Both the position numbers and the translations under genes were made by a program. From JBFHIJ01 sp963678775 (lineage in GTDB: Bacteria > Bacteroidota > Ignavibacteria > Kapaibacteriales > UBA2268), in NCBI GenBank assembly GCA_963678775.2, contig CAXXGR010000002.1, forward strand, positions 1,136,351 to 1,200,350: DNA of 64,000 bases, given 5' to 3'. The notes beneath the pieces were generated by a model, which saw only the letters and a program-made list of their open reading frames with translations, did no database searches and had not been told where the DNA came from. Shown here piece by piece: positions 38,541 to 46,739 of the stretch (positions are counted from its first letter, which is position 1; each line of letters opens with the position of its first letter).

Positions 38541-38933
38541 ATGGAATTAGATATGGATAAGACTTTACCAATTTGTATTATTGAAGATAGTACTCCTATA
38601 AGAAAACTATTTAGTGCTCTTTTAAAAAAATCAGGTTATTCAGTAATGGATTTTGAAGATGCTTTTTCAAGTTTGGAATGGCTAAAAGAAAATCCTGCTA
38701 TGGGTATAATAATGGATATTTTATTGCCTGATATGAATGGTACTGATTTGCTTAAGAAAGTAAAAGAAGTACCCACTCATAAGGAGACACCGGTGATAGC
38801 GGTGACAGGATTTGCCACTGCAAATGATAAAGAAAGATTTACAAGCATAGGTTTTAATTCTTATATAGCCAAGCCTGTGGTAACTGCAACTTTTGTAGAT
38901 GATGTACTAAAAGGTTTTCAGGAAAATAAATAG
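38541..38933 (+). CDS. CheY-like single-domain response regulator
   Basis: A 130-residue stand-alone receiver domain. The acidic pocket is IIEDSTP (with Glu-Asp), the phospho-acceptor Asp59 lies in IIMDILLPDMNG, the switch Thr in AVTGFA, and the conserved Lys-Pro in AKPV. No output domain is attached, so it acts on a partner protein or passes phosphate on. The membrane kinase-like gene begins 11 bases downstream and is surely co-transcribed; since that kinase has a decayed ATPase domain, this receiver may depend on another kinase. An internal ATG at 38553 is an alternative start. Confidence 0.92.
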   Translation: MELDMDKTLPICIIEDSTPIRKLFSALLKKSGYSVMDFEDAFSSLEWLKENPAMGIIMDILLPDMNGTDLLKKVKEVPTHKETPVIAVTGFATANDKERFTSIGFNSYIAKPVVTATFVDDVLKGFQENK

Positions 38934-38944
38934 ACAGATAAAAT

Positions 38945-41203
38945 ATGAATACTAATAAAAACTTAAACAACAACTCTTTTGAGTCCTTAGTTTCCAATAT
39001 GACAAAAAAGGATAAGTCTGTTTATTCTATAAAAAAGACTTACCCCGCTTTTATCGTGTTGCTTATTTTATTGGGCATATCGTGGGTTGCATATAACTAT
39101 GTTAATCAACAAATTGCCAATGACAGAAATCAGCTTTATGATGAAGCTACCGGATCAGTGATTAAACGATTTGAGCAGGCTTATGCAAGCAATCTGCAGA
39201 TTACTAACTCTATGACAGGGATTTATGACCAGCTGTTTGAAGTGGTTAGAGACTATTTTGAGTTATATGGTAACACCCCTGTAAAAACTGATCCCGCAGT
39301 ATTAAGTATGATTTATGCTCAAAAAGTTTCTGATGAAGAGCGTGGGCAGTATATACATGATGTGATGTCACAAGGGTATTGGACGTATAAAATCGAACCT
39401 GAGGGTGAGAGAGAAGAGTACTTCCCTGTGCAATATATTGTGCCATTTGATGAAACTACTAAGCACAAGCATGGATTTGATTTAAAAACCGATGATAGAA
39501 TCTATAAAGCAATTGAAAAGGCGAGAGATACTTATAGCGCTACTTCTACGGAGTTCTTTCCTATCAGAGAGCCTGATACTTTGGGGTTCTACATAGTGAT
39601 GCCAATATACAAAAAGGACTCTCCACGTGACACTGAGGACGAGCGAAGAGCTAATCACCAAGGTGCAGTGTTGATGGAGATAGAGTCTGATTTGTTTTTT
39701 AGTGGAGCTTTGGGGTCAACTGTAGCATCAGATACGACAATTGCTTTTGAATGCTTTGGTTTAAAGGATAACGGAGAACGGTATTCAATTTATAAATCAA
39801 AAAATTATGACCAAATTCCTGATTCGTATATTCCGGTGATAACTTCTGAATATAAGTTGCCTCATGTAGATAAAAGTATAATAATAGCTTTTAAAACCAG
39901 TGATACATTTGGTGCGGATCTTTCTGCAGATATGCCAAATATTGTATTGGCTATGTCTACAGTGTTAAGTTTTGTATTTGCAATCTTACTGTTCTTAATC
40001 TTGACTTCTAAAGAAAGAGCAGAAATAAAAGCAAAGAAAATCTCTCGCTCGCAAACAAGGATCACGGATTCATCAAAAGATATTATTGCAACATTGAGTC
40101 TGGATGGTGTGTTTGTAACAGCAAACCCTGCTGTTTCTGAGATTTTAGATATTTCTCCTGAACAGTTGTTAGGTTTAAATATAAAATCTTTGCTATTGAA
40201 AGAGAATGATAGAGATTTTTTTGGTGGATTAGCCAATACACAAATTGAAGAGTTTACTGAGAGATTTGATTTTGAAGTGCACAGGCATGGTAGCAATGAA
40301 GAATCTGTTTGGATCAATTGGAGCTTTACGGTTTCCAAAGAAGACGGATATATTTATGCTATTGGTCGCGATGTAACAGAGCAGATTTTAACTGCGAAAC
40401 GTGAACGAATAAAAAGCAAGGAAGTAGAGATTGCTGAAATGATAGCAAACAAATCTACTGCATATATTGCACACTTTATGACCGAGCTTTCTCACAGTAT
40501 AAGAAACTCTCTGACAGGTGCGATTGGTTACATTGAGTTGTTGCAGTTGGGAGTTTATGAAAACGAAGAAGAGTTTAACTCTTATTTGGACATGGCGCAC
40601 GAATCTTCTCAGGAAATATTCAATTATATAGCAAGTATAGTTGATGCTGCTTTAGAATCTTATAATAGCTTACTGAAAGAGAAACGCATAAATGATCCTG
40701 AGTTGTCGGATAATTTACCTGAGCTTTCTGTTATTCCAATAAATGAGTTGATGGAAACTCTAAATAGTAAAATGAAAGATATAGCAGGGATTGACTTTGA
40801 TGTAAACTTCAATAGTGACAATCCGGATTTGAAAGTAATCTCTTACAAAGAAAGTATAGATAAAATATTATATGATACATCTAAATTGCTTGCTTATAAT
40901 TTAGATCGGTTGGTGCTTAATATTAATGCTGAAGATAACACTTCCGGTGGTGCGATACTGATTCAAATTATGGATGAAGGTAACGATGCACTCCCTGATT
41001 TGATTGATATTTTCCGTAGTAATAGCTCTAATCTTATAAAAAATATAGCTTTAGATAAAGACGATGTGCTACTTAATTTCTCTAAGATCAAACTACAAGC
41101 TGAACAAATTGATTGCCACCTTACAGTTGAAACATTTGGTAAAGGGGATTCTAACTTGGTTCAGTTAAATATTCCTCTGAAAGGAAGGATGTCTGGAAAA
41201 TAG
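38945..41203 (+). CDS. Membrane sensor kinase-like protein with PAS, phospho-His helix and degenerate ATPase domain
   Basis: 752 residues. Transmembrane helices near 31-50 and 332-354 flank an extracytoplasmic sensor region of about 280 residues. A PAS domain follows (about 380-480; TLSLDGVFVTANPAVSEIL). The dimerisation helix has ELSHSIRNSLTGAIGY with His517 in the phospho-acceptor place, although the usual H-E-x-R-T-P is altered to H-S-I-R-N-S. The C-terminal region that should bind ATP lacks the N-box, DxGxG (reads MDEGNDALP) and GxGLG motifs, so it is probably catalytically dead or strongly diverged. It follows the CheY gene by 11 bases. It may be phosphorylated in trans or act as a phosphatase/scaffold; that is inference. 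Confidence 0.82.
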   Translation: MNTNKNLNNNSFESLVSNMTKKDKSVYSIKKTYPAFIVLLILLGISWVAYNYVNQQIANDRNQLYDEATGSVIKRFEQAYASNLQITNSMTGIYDQLFEVVRDYFELYGNTPVKTDPAVLSMIYAQKVSDEERGQYIHDVMSQGYWTYKIEPEGEREEYFPVQYIVPFDETTKHKHGFDLKTDDRIYKAIEKARDTYSATSTEFFPIREPDTLGFYIVMPIYKKDSPRDTEDERRANHQGAVLMEIESDLFFSGALGSTVASDTTIAFECFGLKDNGERYSIYKSKNYDQIPDSYIPVITSEYKLPHVDKSIIIAFKTSDTFGADLSADMPNIVLAMSTVLSFVFAILLFLILTSKERAEIKAKKISRSQTRITDSSKDIIATLSLDGVFVTANPAVSEILDISPEQLLGLNIKSLLLKENDRDFFGGLANTQIEEFTERFDFEVHRHGSNEESVWINWSFTVSKEDGYIYAIGRDVTEQILTAKRERIKSKEVEIAEMIANKSTAYIAHFMTELSHSIRNSLTGAIGYIELLQLGVYENEEEFNSYLDMAHESSQEIFNYIASIVDAALESYNSLLKEKRINDPELSDNLPELSVIPINELMETLNSKMKDIAGIDFDVNFNSDNPDLKVISYKESIDKILYDTSKLLAYNLDRLVLNINAEDNTSGGAILIQIMDEGNDALPDLIDIFRSNSSNLIKNIALDKDDVLLNFSKIKLQAEQIDCHLTVETFGKGDSNLVQLNIPLKGRMSGK

Positions 41204-41236
41204 AAAGTTAAGAAGTGTATTATAAGTTGATTTGAT

Positions 41237-41281
41237 AAAATCCTCCTGACCTTATATATAGATAGGTATGGAGGATTTTTT
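41237..41281 (+). terminator. Terminator after the kinase-like gene
   Basis: AAAATCCTCC (41237-41246) / GGAGGATTTT (41270-41279) followed by more T. Confidence 0.85.
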
Positions 41282-41381
41282 ATTCTGTAGGGTAAGGTAG
41301 TCTTTGAAGCTAATTTGATTGGTTTTAGACAAGCTTAAGAGTTAATAAAAGTATGATTCTTAACGACAGATAATATGTTAT

Positions 41382-41409
41382 GTAGCCTTTACTATTTTTC
41401 GTATCTTTG
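41382..41409 (+). promoter_or_regulatory. Candidate promoter for folB-folK-dnaG-ybbR
   Basis: Full -7 match TATCTTTG at 41402-41409, about 37 bases before the folB ATG. The -33 region 20 bases upstream (TTAT) is a poor match to TTTG, so confidence rests on the -7 element. Confidence 0.4.
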
Positions 41410-41446
41410 AAGAAATGGGGTATTAGTTATTTAATAAGATACAAAT

Positions 41447-41830
41447 ATGAAAACTTCCTCTCTTACTAAGCTTGGTATTAAAAATGCTGTTTATTACTCT
41501 TACCATGGAGTAAAAGCTGAAGAAAAGAAACTTGGTGGTAAATATCAGGTAGATTTAGATTTATGGTATGATGCGACTAAAGCTATAATAAATGATGGTG
41601 TCAATGATGCTTTGAATTACGAAGAAGCAATGTTTTGCATCTCTGAAATTATAAGTGGAGAATCTTATAATCTGATTGAAACAATTGCAAATGAGATATT
41701 GAATCTTGTAATGGAAAAATTCCCTCAGTGCGAAAAAGCTACTATCAGACTTAGGAAACTTGCAGTGCCTATCAGACGACCAATAGACTATATAGAAGCT
41801 GAGCAAACTATGGAAAGAAGTGACGGATAA
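41447..41830 (+). CDS. folB: Dihydroneopterin aldolase
   Basis: Cleaves 7,8-dihydroneopterin to 6-hydroxymethyl-dihydropterin and glycolaldehyde in folate synthesis. Residues show the family's order: Y-S-Y-H-G-V-K-A-E-E near 18-27 (binding-site Glu), LGGKYQVDLDL, DALNYEEA, YNLIETIANEI with the pterin-binding Glu, and a C-terminal RLRKLAVPI, where the Lys is the usual catalytic base. The length of 127 fits the single-domain octameric enzyme. The last 11 bases overlap the start of folK, which catalyses the next step, so the two are translationally coupled. Confidence 0.93.
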   Translation: MKTSSLTKLGIKNAVYYSYHGVKAEEKKLGGKYQVDLDLWYDATKAIINDGVNDALNYEEAMFCISEIISGESYNLIETIANEILNLVMEKFPQCEKATIRLRKLAVPIRRPIDYIEAEQTMERSDG

Positions 41831-42338
41831 CAACACAGTTTTGCTCTCTTTGGGTTGCAATTTAGGCGACAGAATGAAGACTTTAAACCTTGCAGTTGAT
41901 TACTTGTCAGAAAGCAAAATATTATCATGCTGCAAGGTTTCCTCTTATTATGAAACTGAGCCTTATGGCGTGAAAGACCAAGCTTGGTTTTTGAATATTG
42001 CTGTGTTGGCAGAAACTACTCACTCACCGCAAGAGTTGCTCTTTTTGTGCAAGGCATTAGAGTATTTATTAGGACGTAAGCCCAGAGCCAGATGGCACGA
42101 AAGAGAGATTGATATAGATGTGCTACTATATAATAATTATATCACTGAAACTGAAAGGCTGACAGTGCCGCACTCTATGATGCATAAAAGAAATTTTGTA
42201 ATGGCGCCTGTGGCTGAAATCGCTCCGAATATGATTCATCCGAAACTGCTTGAATCAATGTCTGATTTATATATTAGATGTGAAGACACTAGTCAAATTA
42301 GAAAGATTGAAAAAGATGGCTCTCCATATACCAAATGA
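41820..42338 (+). CDS. folK: 2-amino-4-hydroxy-6-hydroxymethyldihydropteridine pyrophosphokinase
   Basis: HPPK: transfers pyrophosphate from ATP to 6-hydroxymethyl-dihydropterin, the step after FolB. Motifs: LLSLGCNLGDRMKTLNLAV near the N-terminus, YYETEPYGVKDQAWFLNIAV, and the signature RARWHEREIDIDVLLYNN near 88-105 with the Asp-x-Asp that binds two Mg2+. The length of 172 is typical. It starts with GTG at 41820 inside folB and its end overlaps dnaG by 23 bases. No folP is present in the window. Confidence 0.95.
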   Translation: MTDNNTVLLSLGCNLGDRMKTLNLAVDYLSESKILSCCKVSSYYETEPYGVKDQAWFLNIAVLAETTHSPQELLFLCKALEYLLGRKPRARWHEREIDIDVLLYNNYITETERLTVPHSMMHKRNFVMAPVAEIAPNMIHPKLLESMSDLYIRCEDTSQIRKIEKDGSPYTK

Positions 42339-44232
42339 TAAGATTGAAGAAATCAACCAAAACGCAGACATAGTTGAGGTTATTGGTGATTTTTTGGATT
42401 TGAAGCGCCGTGGTAGAAATTATATAACCCGCTGCCCATTCCACGAAGAAAAGACTCCTTCTTTTAACGTGTCTCCTGATCGTAATATTTATAAATGCTT
42501 TGGTTGTGGTAAGTCCGGTGATTCTATCTCATTTTTGATGGATTATAACAAACTTACTTTTATAGAATCAGCCCGATACCTTGCTAATAAGTTTGGTGTG
42601 GATTTGAGACTGGAAGAAGACGAAAATAATAAAGATCAAACCGGTGAAAATGCAAGAGCTGCTGCGTTTAAAGTTATTGAGGCGGCTGCGGAGCTATACC
42701 ACAAATTTTTATTTTCTAAAGATGGTGTAAATACTATCAATTACTTTCAGGGTAGAGGTTTTAAGTTAGACACATTTGAAGAGTTTAACTTAGGTTTGTC
42801 GCCAGAATCGTGGGATAATACTTCTAAATATTTGCTCAAAAAAGGTTTTTCTGAAGAGTCAATGCGTAATGCCGGTCTAATTATAGATAAAGACAGCGGT
42901 GGTTATTACGATAGGTTTCGGGGAAGGGCTATGTTTCCTATACGAGACTTCATGGGAAGGGTTATAGGATTTGGTGCCAGAGACATGAGCTCCGAACCTA
43001 AAACTGCAAAGTATATCAACTCCCCTCAGTCTCTAATTTATGATAAAAGTCAAGTGCTTTATGGCCTGTTTGAAGCTAAAAATGCTATGCGTAACAGCAG
43101 AGAGGCTATACTAGTAGAGGGTTACGCGGATGTAATAACTTTGCATCAGGCAGGATTTAAAAATGTAGTAGCTTCAAGCGGTACTGCTCTTACAGAGCAG
43201 CAGGTTAAGTTGTTGTCGCGATATGCTAAAAAAGTTAATTTGCTCTATGATTCGGATAAAGCCGGACAAGCTGCCACAGAGAAAGCTTTACATTTACTCT
43301 TGAAAGAAGGTTTAGAAATCTCAATAATTAAATTGCCTGATAAAGAAGATCCGGATAGCTTAATTAGAGATAGTGGAGTTGAGACTTTTAAAATATATAA
43401 AAGAGAAGCTATCGGGTTTGTAGACTTTTTGCATAGGCGTTATGAATCGAATGGCATGCTTGCATCTCCTGCCTCCATGGCACAGTCTCTCAGAGATGTA
43501 ATTAAGCTTATAAGACTTATTCCTGATAAGCTGCAACAGCATTACTATATTCGCCGCCTTGTTTCAATATTTAGGATATCAGAAAACGAACTTGAGATAT
43601 TACTGCGTGAGACTAAAGACCAGCCAAGCTCGTATAAGCGGCAAATGCCTATCGCTACTGAAAGTAATGAGACCGACATAAGTGCTATCAATCCGGAATT
43701 GAAAGAGGTTGCGTTAGGAGATTCTATATTTTTGATAAAAAAAGATTTGCTTAAAGATATTTATAATGCAGAGTTGCTAATCTTAAAGTTAGCACTTACA
43801 GAATCTACTTCCATGGCACTGTTGGAAAAGAAATATAATTTCAGTGATGAAAGTATGATAAGTGAGAAAGGCAAACGACTTTACGCTATAATTCGTTACT
43901 TTACTGAAGTGTCTTCTAACCCGCTTGCAACTATTTCGCAAAGTGATTTTATAGAAGCGGAAGATAAAGACTTAATTTCATCATTGGTGTTAGAGTACCA
44001 AAAAGTAGTGGATAATTGGGATTTAGAAGCGGCAGGAATAAAGTTTAGTCCTGAAAGAAACTTTGTTGATTCTATTTATAATCTGGCTTTAAAAAAAATT
44101 AGTATCAGGAAAAAAGAGTTAGAACTTAATCTAACTAAGACCGACGACACAGACGAGCAGAGCAAGATACTGAAAGAAATTGTGGAGTTAAATAAGGCAT
44201 CTTTTGCTATATCAGACAAGATGAAGGATTAG
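42316..44232 (+). CDS. dnaG: DNA primase
   Basis: Synthesises RNA primers at the replication fork. From the ATG at 42316 (MALHIPND) the protein has 638 residues. The CHC2 zinc site is complete: Cys40, His43, Cys61, Cys64 (CPFHEEKTPSF...CFGCGKSGD). The catalytic core contains RGRAMFPI and GFGARDM, then the TOPRIM motif VEGYADV near residue 266 and YDSDKAGQ near 311, where DSD replaces the more usual DGD. The C-terminal third is a helical helicase-binding region. An upstream in-frame ATG (42250) would add 22 residues without similarity and lies deep inside folK, so I prefer 42316. It overlaps folK by 23 bases; ybbR begins 1 base after its stop. Confidence 0.97.
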   Translation: MALHIPNDKIEEINQNADIVEVIGDFLDLKRRGRNYITRCPFHEEKTPSFNVSPDRNIYKCFGCGKSGDSISFLMDYNKLTFIESARYLANKFGVDLRLEEDENNKDQTGENARAAAFKVIEAAAELYHKFLFSKDGVNTINYFQGRGFKLDTFEEFNLGLSPESWDNTSKYLLKKGFSEESMRNAGLIIDKDSGGYYDRFRGRAMFPIRDFMGRVIGFGARDMSSEPKTAKYINSPQSLIYDKSQVLYGLFEAKNAMRNSREAILVEGYADVITLHQAGFKNVVASSGTALTEQQVKLLSRYAKKVNLLYDSDKAGQAATEKALHLLLKEGLEISIIKLPDKEDPDSLIRDSGVETFKIYKREAIGFVDFLHRRYESNGMLASPASMAQSLRDVIKLIRLIPDKLQQHYYIRRLVSIFRISENELEILLRETKDQPSSYKRQMPIATESNETDISAINPELKEVALGDSIFLIKKDLLKDIYNAELLILKLALTESTSMALLEKKYNFSDESMISEKGKRLYAIIRYFTEVSSNPLATISQSDFIEAEDKDLISSLVLEYQKVVDNWDLEAAGIKFSPERNFVDSIYNLALKKISIRKKELELNLTKTDDTDEQSKILKEIVELNKASFAISDKMKD

Positions 44233-44233
44233 T

Positions 44234-45220
44234 ATGAAACAAGAGAATGTAAAGTCTATAATATCAAAAGTCCAGGAAATTATTTTTTCTAGGACAGTGA
44301 TAGCAGCTGTATTATTTGCAGTTGCTCTTTGGGGATATACTAGCCTTAATGAAGAATACACTACCCGAATAACTATACCTTTGGATGTGCAGTTACCTGA
44401 GGATAGGGCTCTCGAACAAAGTTTGCCTGAGGAAATATCCTTAGAAGTTAAGGGCTTAGGATGGCACTTATTCAATATTTTCTTTTTCAATTCCTCTGAG
44501 AACTGTTTTATTGATCTTTCCGGAAAAAAGATAACTGACAGTATTTATACTATATCCAGAGCTGAGATTCTAAAAGGTGTTCGAAATCTGATGAATTTAA
44601 ATGCAACTGATGTGCAGCCTGAATATATGCAAATGATAACAGGCAGGATTACCGAAAAAGCTGTGCCTGTAAATCCTAATTTGCAAATATTGCCTCGCGA
44701 TGGATTTATCATGGCTGAAGCAACTAAGGTGCAACCGCAGAGAGTAACTATTAGAGGGAATGATAAAATAATAAAGAATATAGAGTCATGGCAAACTTCT
44801 CCAACTACTTTGAAGGATGTATACCAGGATATCAAAGTATCTGTACCTTTAAAAGATACTTTGGGAGGTATAGTTGAGCTAATTCCATCTGTGGTAACTT
44901 TATCTAACAAAATTGAACAATTTGCAGAGATGACAGTTTATGATGTACCTGTAAGAATAGTAGGCGGCGTGCTTTCAAGAGAGCATACAATTAGTGCAAA
45001 AAAAATAGATATTACAGTCAGAGCAGCTGCATCGCTATTAGACAATCTTACCGCTGATAGATTTTTAGTAACTCTAAATTATAAAGATATTATATCAGAC
45101 TCTACCGGAATATTAGTACCAAAAATTGAAAGTCTAGATAAAGTGAGAGTATTGCAAAAAAGTCCTCAGATAATTTATCATTATAAGCGATTTAAAGAAA
45201 GCCTCATTGCGAATAAATAA
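44234..45220 (+). CDS. YbbR-like domain protein, membrane anchored
   Basis: 328 residues: a single N-terminal transmembrane helix (about 19-38, VIAAVLFAVALWGYTSL) followed by extracytoplasmic YbbR-type beta repeats, for example YTTRITIPLDVQLPED, VQPQRVTIRGND and VSVPLKDTLGGIVELIPSVVTLS. In Firmicutes the YbbR protein CdaR controls the cyclic-di-AMP synthase CdaA and the two genes are adjacent; here no cdaA lies in the window, and the gene instead ends the folB-folK-dnaG cluster (1-base spacing after dnaG). Role in this organism unknown. Membrane anchoring is read from the sequence; the link to c-di-AMP would be inference. Confidence 0.82.
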   Translation: MKQENVKSIISKVQEIIFSRTVIAAVLFAVALWGYTSLNEEYTTRITIPLDVQLPEDRALEQSLPEEISLEVKGLGWHLFNIFFFNSSENCFIDLSGKKITDSIYTISRAEILKGVRNLMNLNATDVQPEYMQMITGRITEKAVPVNPNLQILPRDGFIMAEATKVQPQRVTIRGNDKIIKNIESWQTSPTTLKDVYQDIKVSVPLKDTLGGIVELIPSVVTLSNKIEQFAEMTVYDVPVRIVGGVLSREHTISAKKIDITVRAAASLLDNLTADRFLVTLNYKDIISDSTGILVPKIESLDKVRVLQKSPQIIYHYKRFKESLIANK

Positions 45221-45388
45221 AGACAATAATGAGCATGTTGTAAGCAGAGGCAGTCTTCCTCTTAGATGTTCAGGTGTATTGGACTTTATTTCCATTCTAT
45301 AAAAAGTCAATCGTAGCTTTTTCAGTTTTGAATACTTCTGGATATTTGCTTTAGCTAATCTTTGATTTTTAAAACATTTAAAAATATT

Positions 45389-45430
45389 AAAAAAGCTACT
45401 GTTATCATCAAAATAACAGTAGCTTTTTTT
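45389..45430. terminator. Bidirectional terminator
   Basis: 15-bp perfect inverted repeat AAAAGCTACTGTTAT (45391-45405) / ATAACAGTAGCTTTT (45413-45427), A-rich on one side and T-rich on the other, between convergent genes. Confidence 0.92.
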
Positions 45431-45448
45431 CGATTGGTAAGTATTTAT

Positions 45449-45994
45449 CTATTTGCTTTCTTCTTGTTCAGCTTCTTCTACAGGGGGAATGCTATCCGGA
45501 ATAATTTTTTCATTATTTGCAAGTCCCATAATACCACTATAGATTAGCCAAGTACCTTTTTGTTTTTTTAGAGTTCTTTGCACTCTGACGTAGACATGTT
45601 CATGGATTCCATTTTTAACTAAATCTACTGACATGCCATACATAATAGTAGCAATTTGGCCATTCGGATCCATATCAATGAAGACATCTTGCAATTCTCC
45701 ATAGCTGATTTTCTCATATTCTTTCCATTGAGCTTCCATTGCTTGTTTAAACTCAGGAAAAGTAGTTATAATCTCAGCGGAGTCAGTACCAAAAAACTTT
45801 ACTTCTGCTGCCAAAGTCTCTACAACTTTAGAAAAATTCTCTGCTTCTGCAGCATCATTATAAGATTTAATGACATTTTGAACAGCCTCTTTTTCTTTAT
45901 TTATTTGTTCTTGAGACAAAAATTCTTGTTGCGGTTTGCAAGAAGCTAACAAAATAAAAGATGCTGTAGCAATAGCTAATAATATCGATTTCAT
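45449..45994 (-). CDS. Lipoprotein with SnoaL/DUF4440-like fold
   Basis: 181 residues: lipoprotein signal with lipobox LLASC (Cys19), a helical segment (EKEAVQNVIKSYNDAAEAENFSKV) and then a cone-like alpha+beta domain resembling the NTF2/SnoaL (DUF4440) fold: VETLAAEVKFFGTD, TTFPEFKQAMEAQW, VYVRVQRTLKKQKGTWLIY. The tail is acidic (PPVEEAEQEE). This fold is used by enzymes and by ligand-binding proteins; no catalytic pair can be named. Monocistronic, sharing a bidirectional terminator with ybbR. Confidence 0.75.
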   Translation of the reverse strand: MKSILLAIATASFILLASCKPQQEFLSQEQINKEKEAVQNVIKSYNDAAEAENFSKVVETLAAEVKFFGTDSAEIITTFPEFKQAMEAQWKEYEKISYGELQDVFIDMDPNGQIATIMYGMSVDLVKNGIHEHVYVRVQRTLKKQKGTWLIYSGIMGLANNEKIIPDSIPPVEEAEQEESK

Positions 45995-46226
45995 AACACT
46001 ACCCTTGACAATAACATTTGATAAATATAATATATTGAATCATTTTCTTATTTGGACGAAGCTATACCTAAAATAATATAAAAGTAATCCATACCAAAGA
46101 ATTATTTTCGGAATTGCATAATAATTTATTCTATCAAAATTGGTATGCTAATTGTACTTAGAGGTATAAGACGACTTAAATAGTAAAAAATGAAAATAAA
46201 TATTAATATATGCAGAGGGCAACGGT

Positions 46227-46589
46227 ATGAATATCTCTGAAATAAGAAATACAGGTGTTGCAAATTACGAGCCATACGCTCCTAAGAAAATTGATGCAAG
46301 TAAGCTATCTGAAGTGCAGAAAAATGATACTACAAATATAGAGAAATCTAGTGAAGCTTGGCAAAAGAACATTTTGCTTGATGCTTTAGATAGCATAGAA
46401 AGCACGCTGGCAAATGATGGTTCACATCCTTTAGATAGTGCTTCTAATGCACCTATAGAGTCGTTTGATGAAGCTCTGATAGAACTCAATTTTATTAAAA
46501 CGCCTATGTTTGAAAAATACGCTTCCCAAGCTCAAGCGAATATTAAGGCAGAAGATGTGGTTGCGTTATTCGCAGAAGAATCTTTCTAA
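46227..46589 (+). CDS. Small hypothetical protein
   Basis: 120 residues, no signal peptide, acidic, rich in Ala, Ser, Asp and Glu and probably mostly helical (SSEAWQKNILLDALDSIESTL; FEKYASQAQANIKAEDVVALF). The N-terminus MNISEIRNTG looks disordered. Its size and composition recall small flagellar anti-sigma or secretion-chaperone proteins, but I see no diagnostic motif and no flagellar genes nearby, so I do not assign a function. It is monocistronic: a terminator follows at 46610 and about 230 non-coding bases precede it. Codon use matches the neighbours, supporting a real gene. Confidence 0.6.
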   Translation: MNISEIRNTGVANYEPYAPKKIDASKLSEVQKNDTTNIEKSSEAWQKNILLDALDSIESTLANDGSHPLDSASNAPIESFDEALIELNFIKTPMFEKYASQAQANIKAEDVVALFAEESF

Positions 46590-46607
46590 ATATTACTAAA
46601 ACAGAAT

Positions 46608-46658
46608 ATAAAAGCCTGTAGCTTTGGTGGATATGCTCCGAAGTTATAGGCTTTTTTT
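46608..46658 (+). terminator. Terminator after the small hypothetical gene
   Basis: AAAAGCCT (46610-46617) pairs with AGGCTTTT (46648-46655), with further partial pairing inside (GTAGCTT / GAAGTTAT), then TTTTTTT. Confidence 0.8.
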
Positions 46659-46696
46659 GTGTCTTTTGCATTTTTTTCTGTATTTTATATCTATTA

Positions 46697-46726
46697 TTGA
46701 AATGAAAGATATAAATTTTACTTTTG
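46697..46726 (+). promoter_or_regulatory. Candidate promoter for the metallopeptidase gene
   Basis: TTG (46697-46699), 19 bases, TACTTTTG (46719-46726; a full TAnnTTTG match). It would place the start of transcription only a few bases before GGAG and the ATG at 46740, so the leader would be very short. Confidence 0.35.
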
Positions 46727-46739
46727 CAATGGAGAAAAA

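Noticed and set aside
39862..40338. 158-residue antisense frame in the kinase-like gene
   Set aside because: Antisense to a coding region with PAS and transmembrane features; no independent support.
44212..44910. Antisense frames over dnaG end and ybbR
   Set aside because: Shadows of the ybbR and dnaG reading frames, which have transmembrane and domain support.
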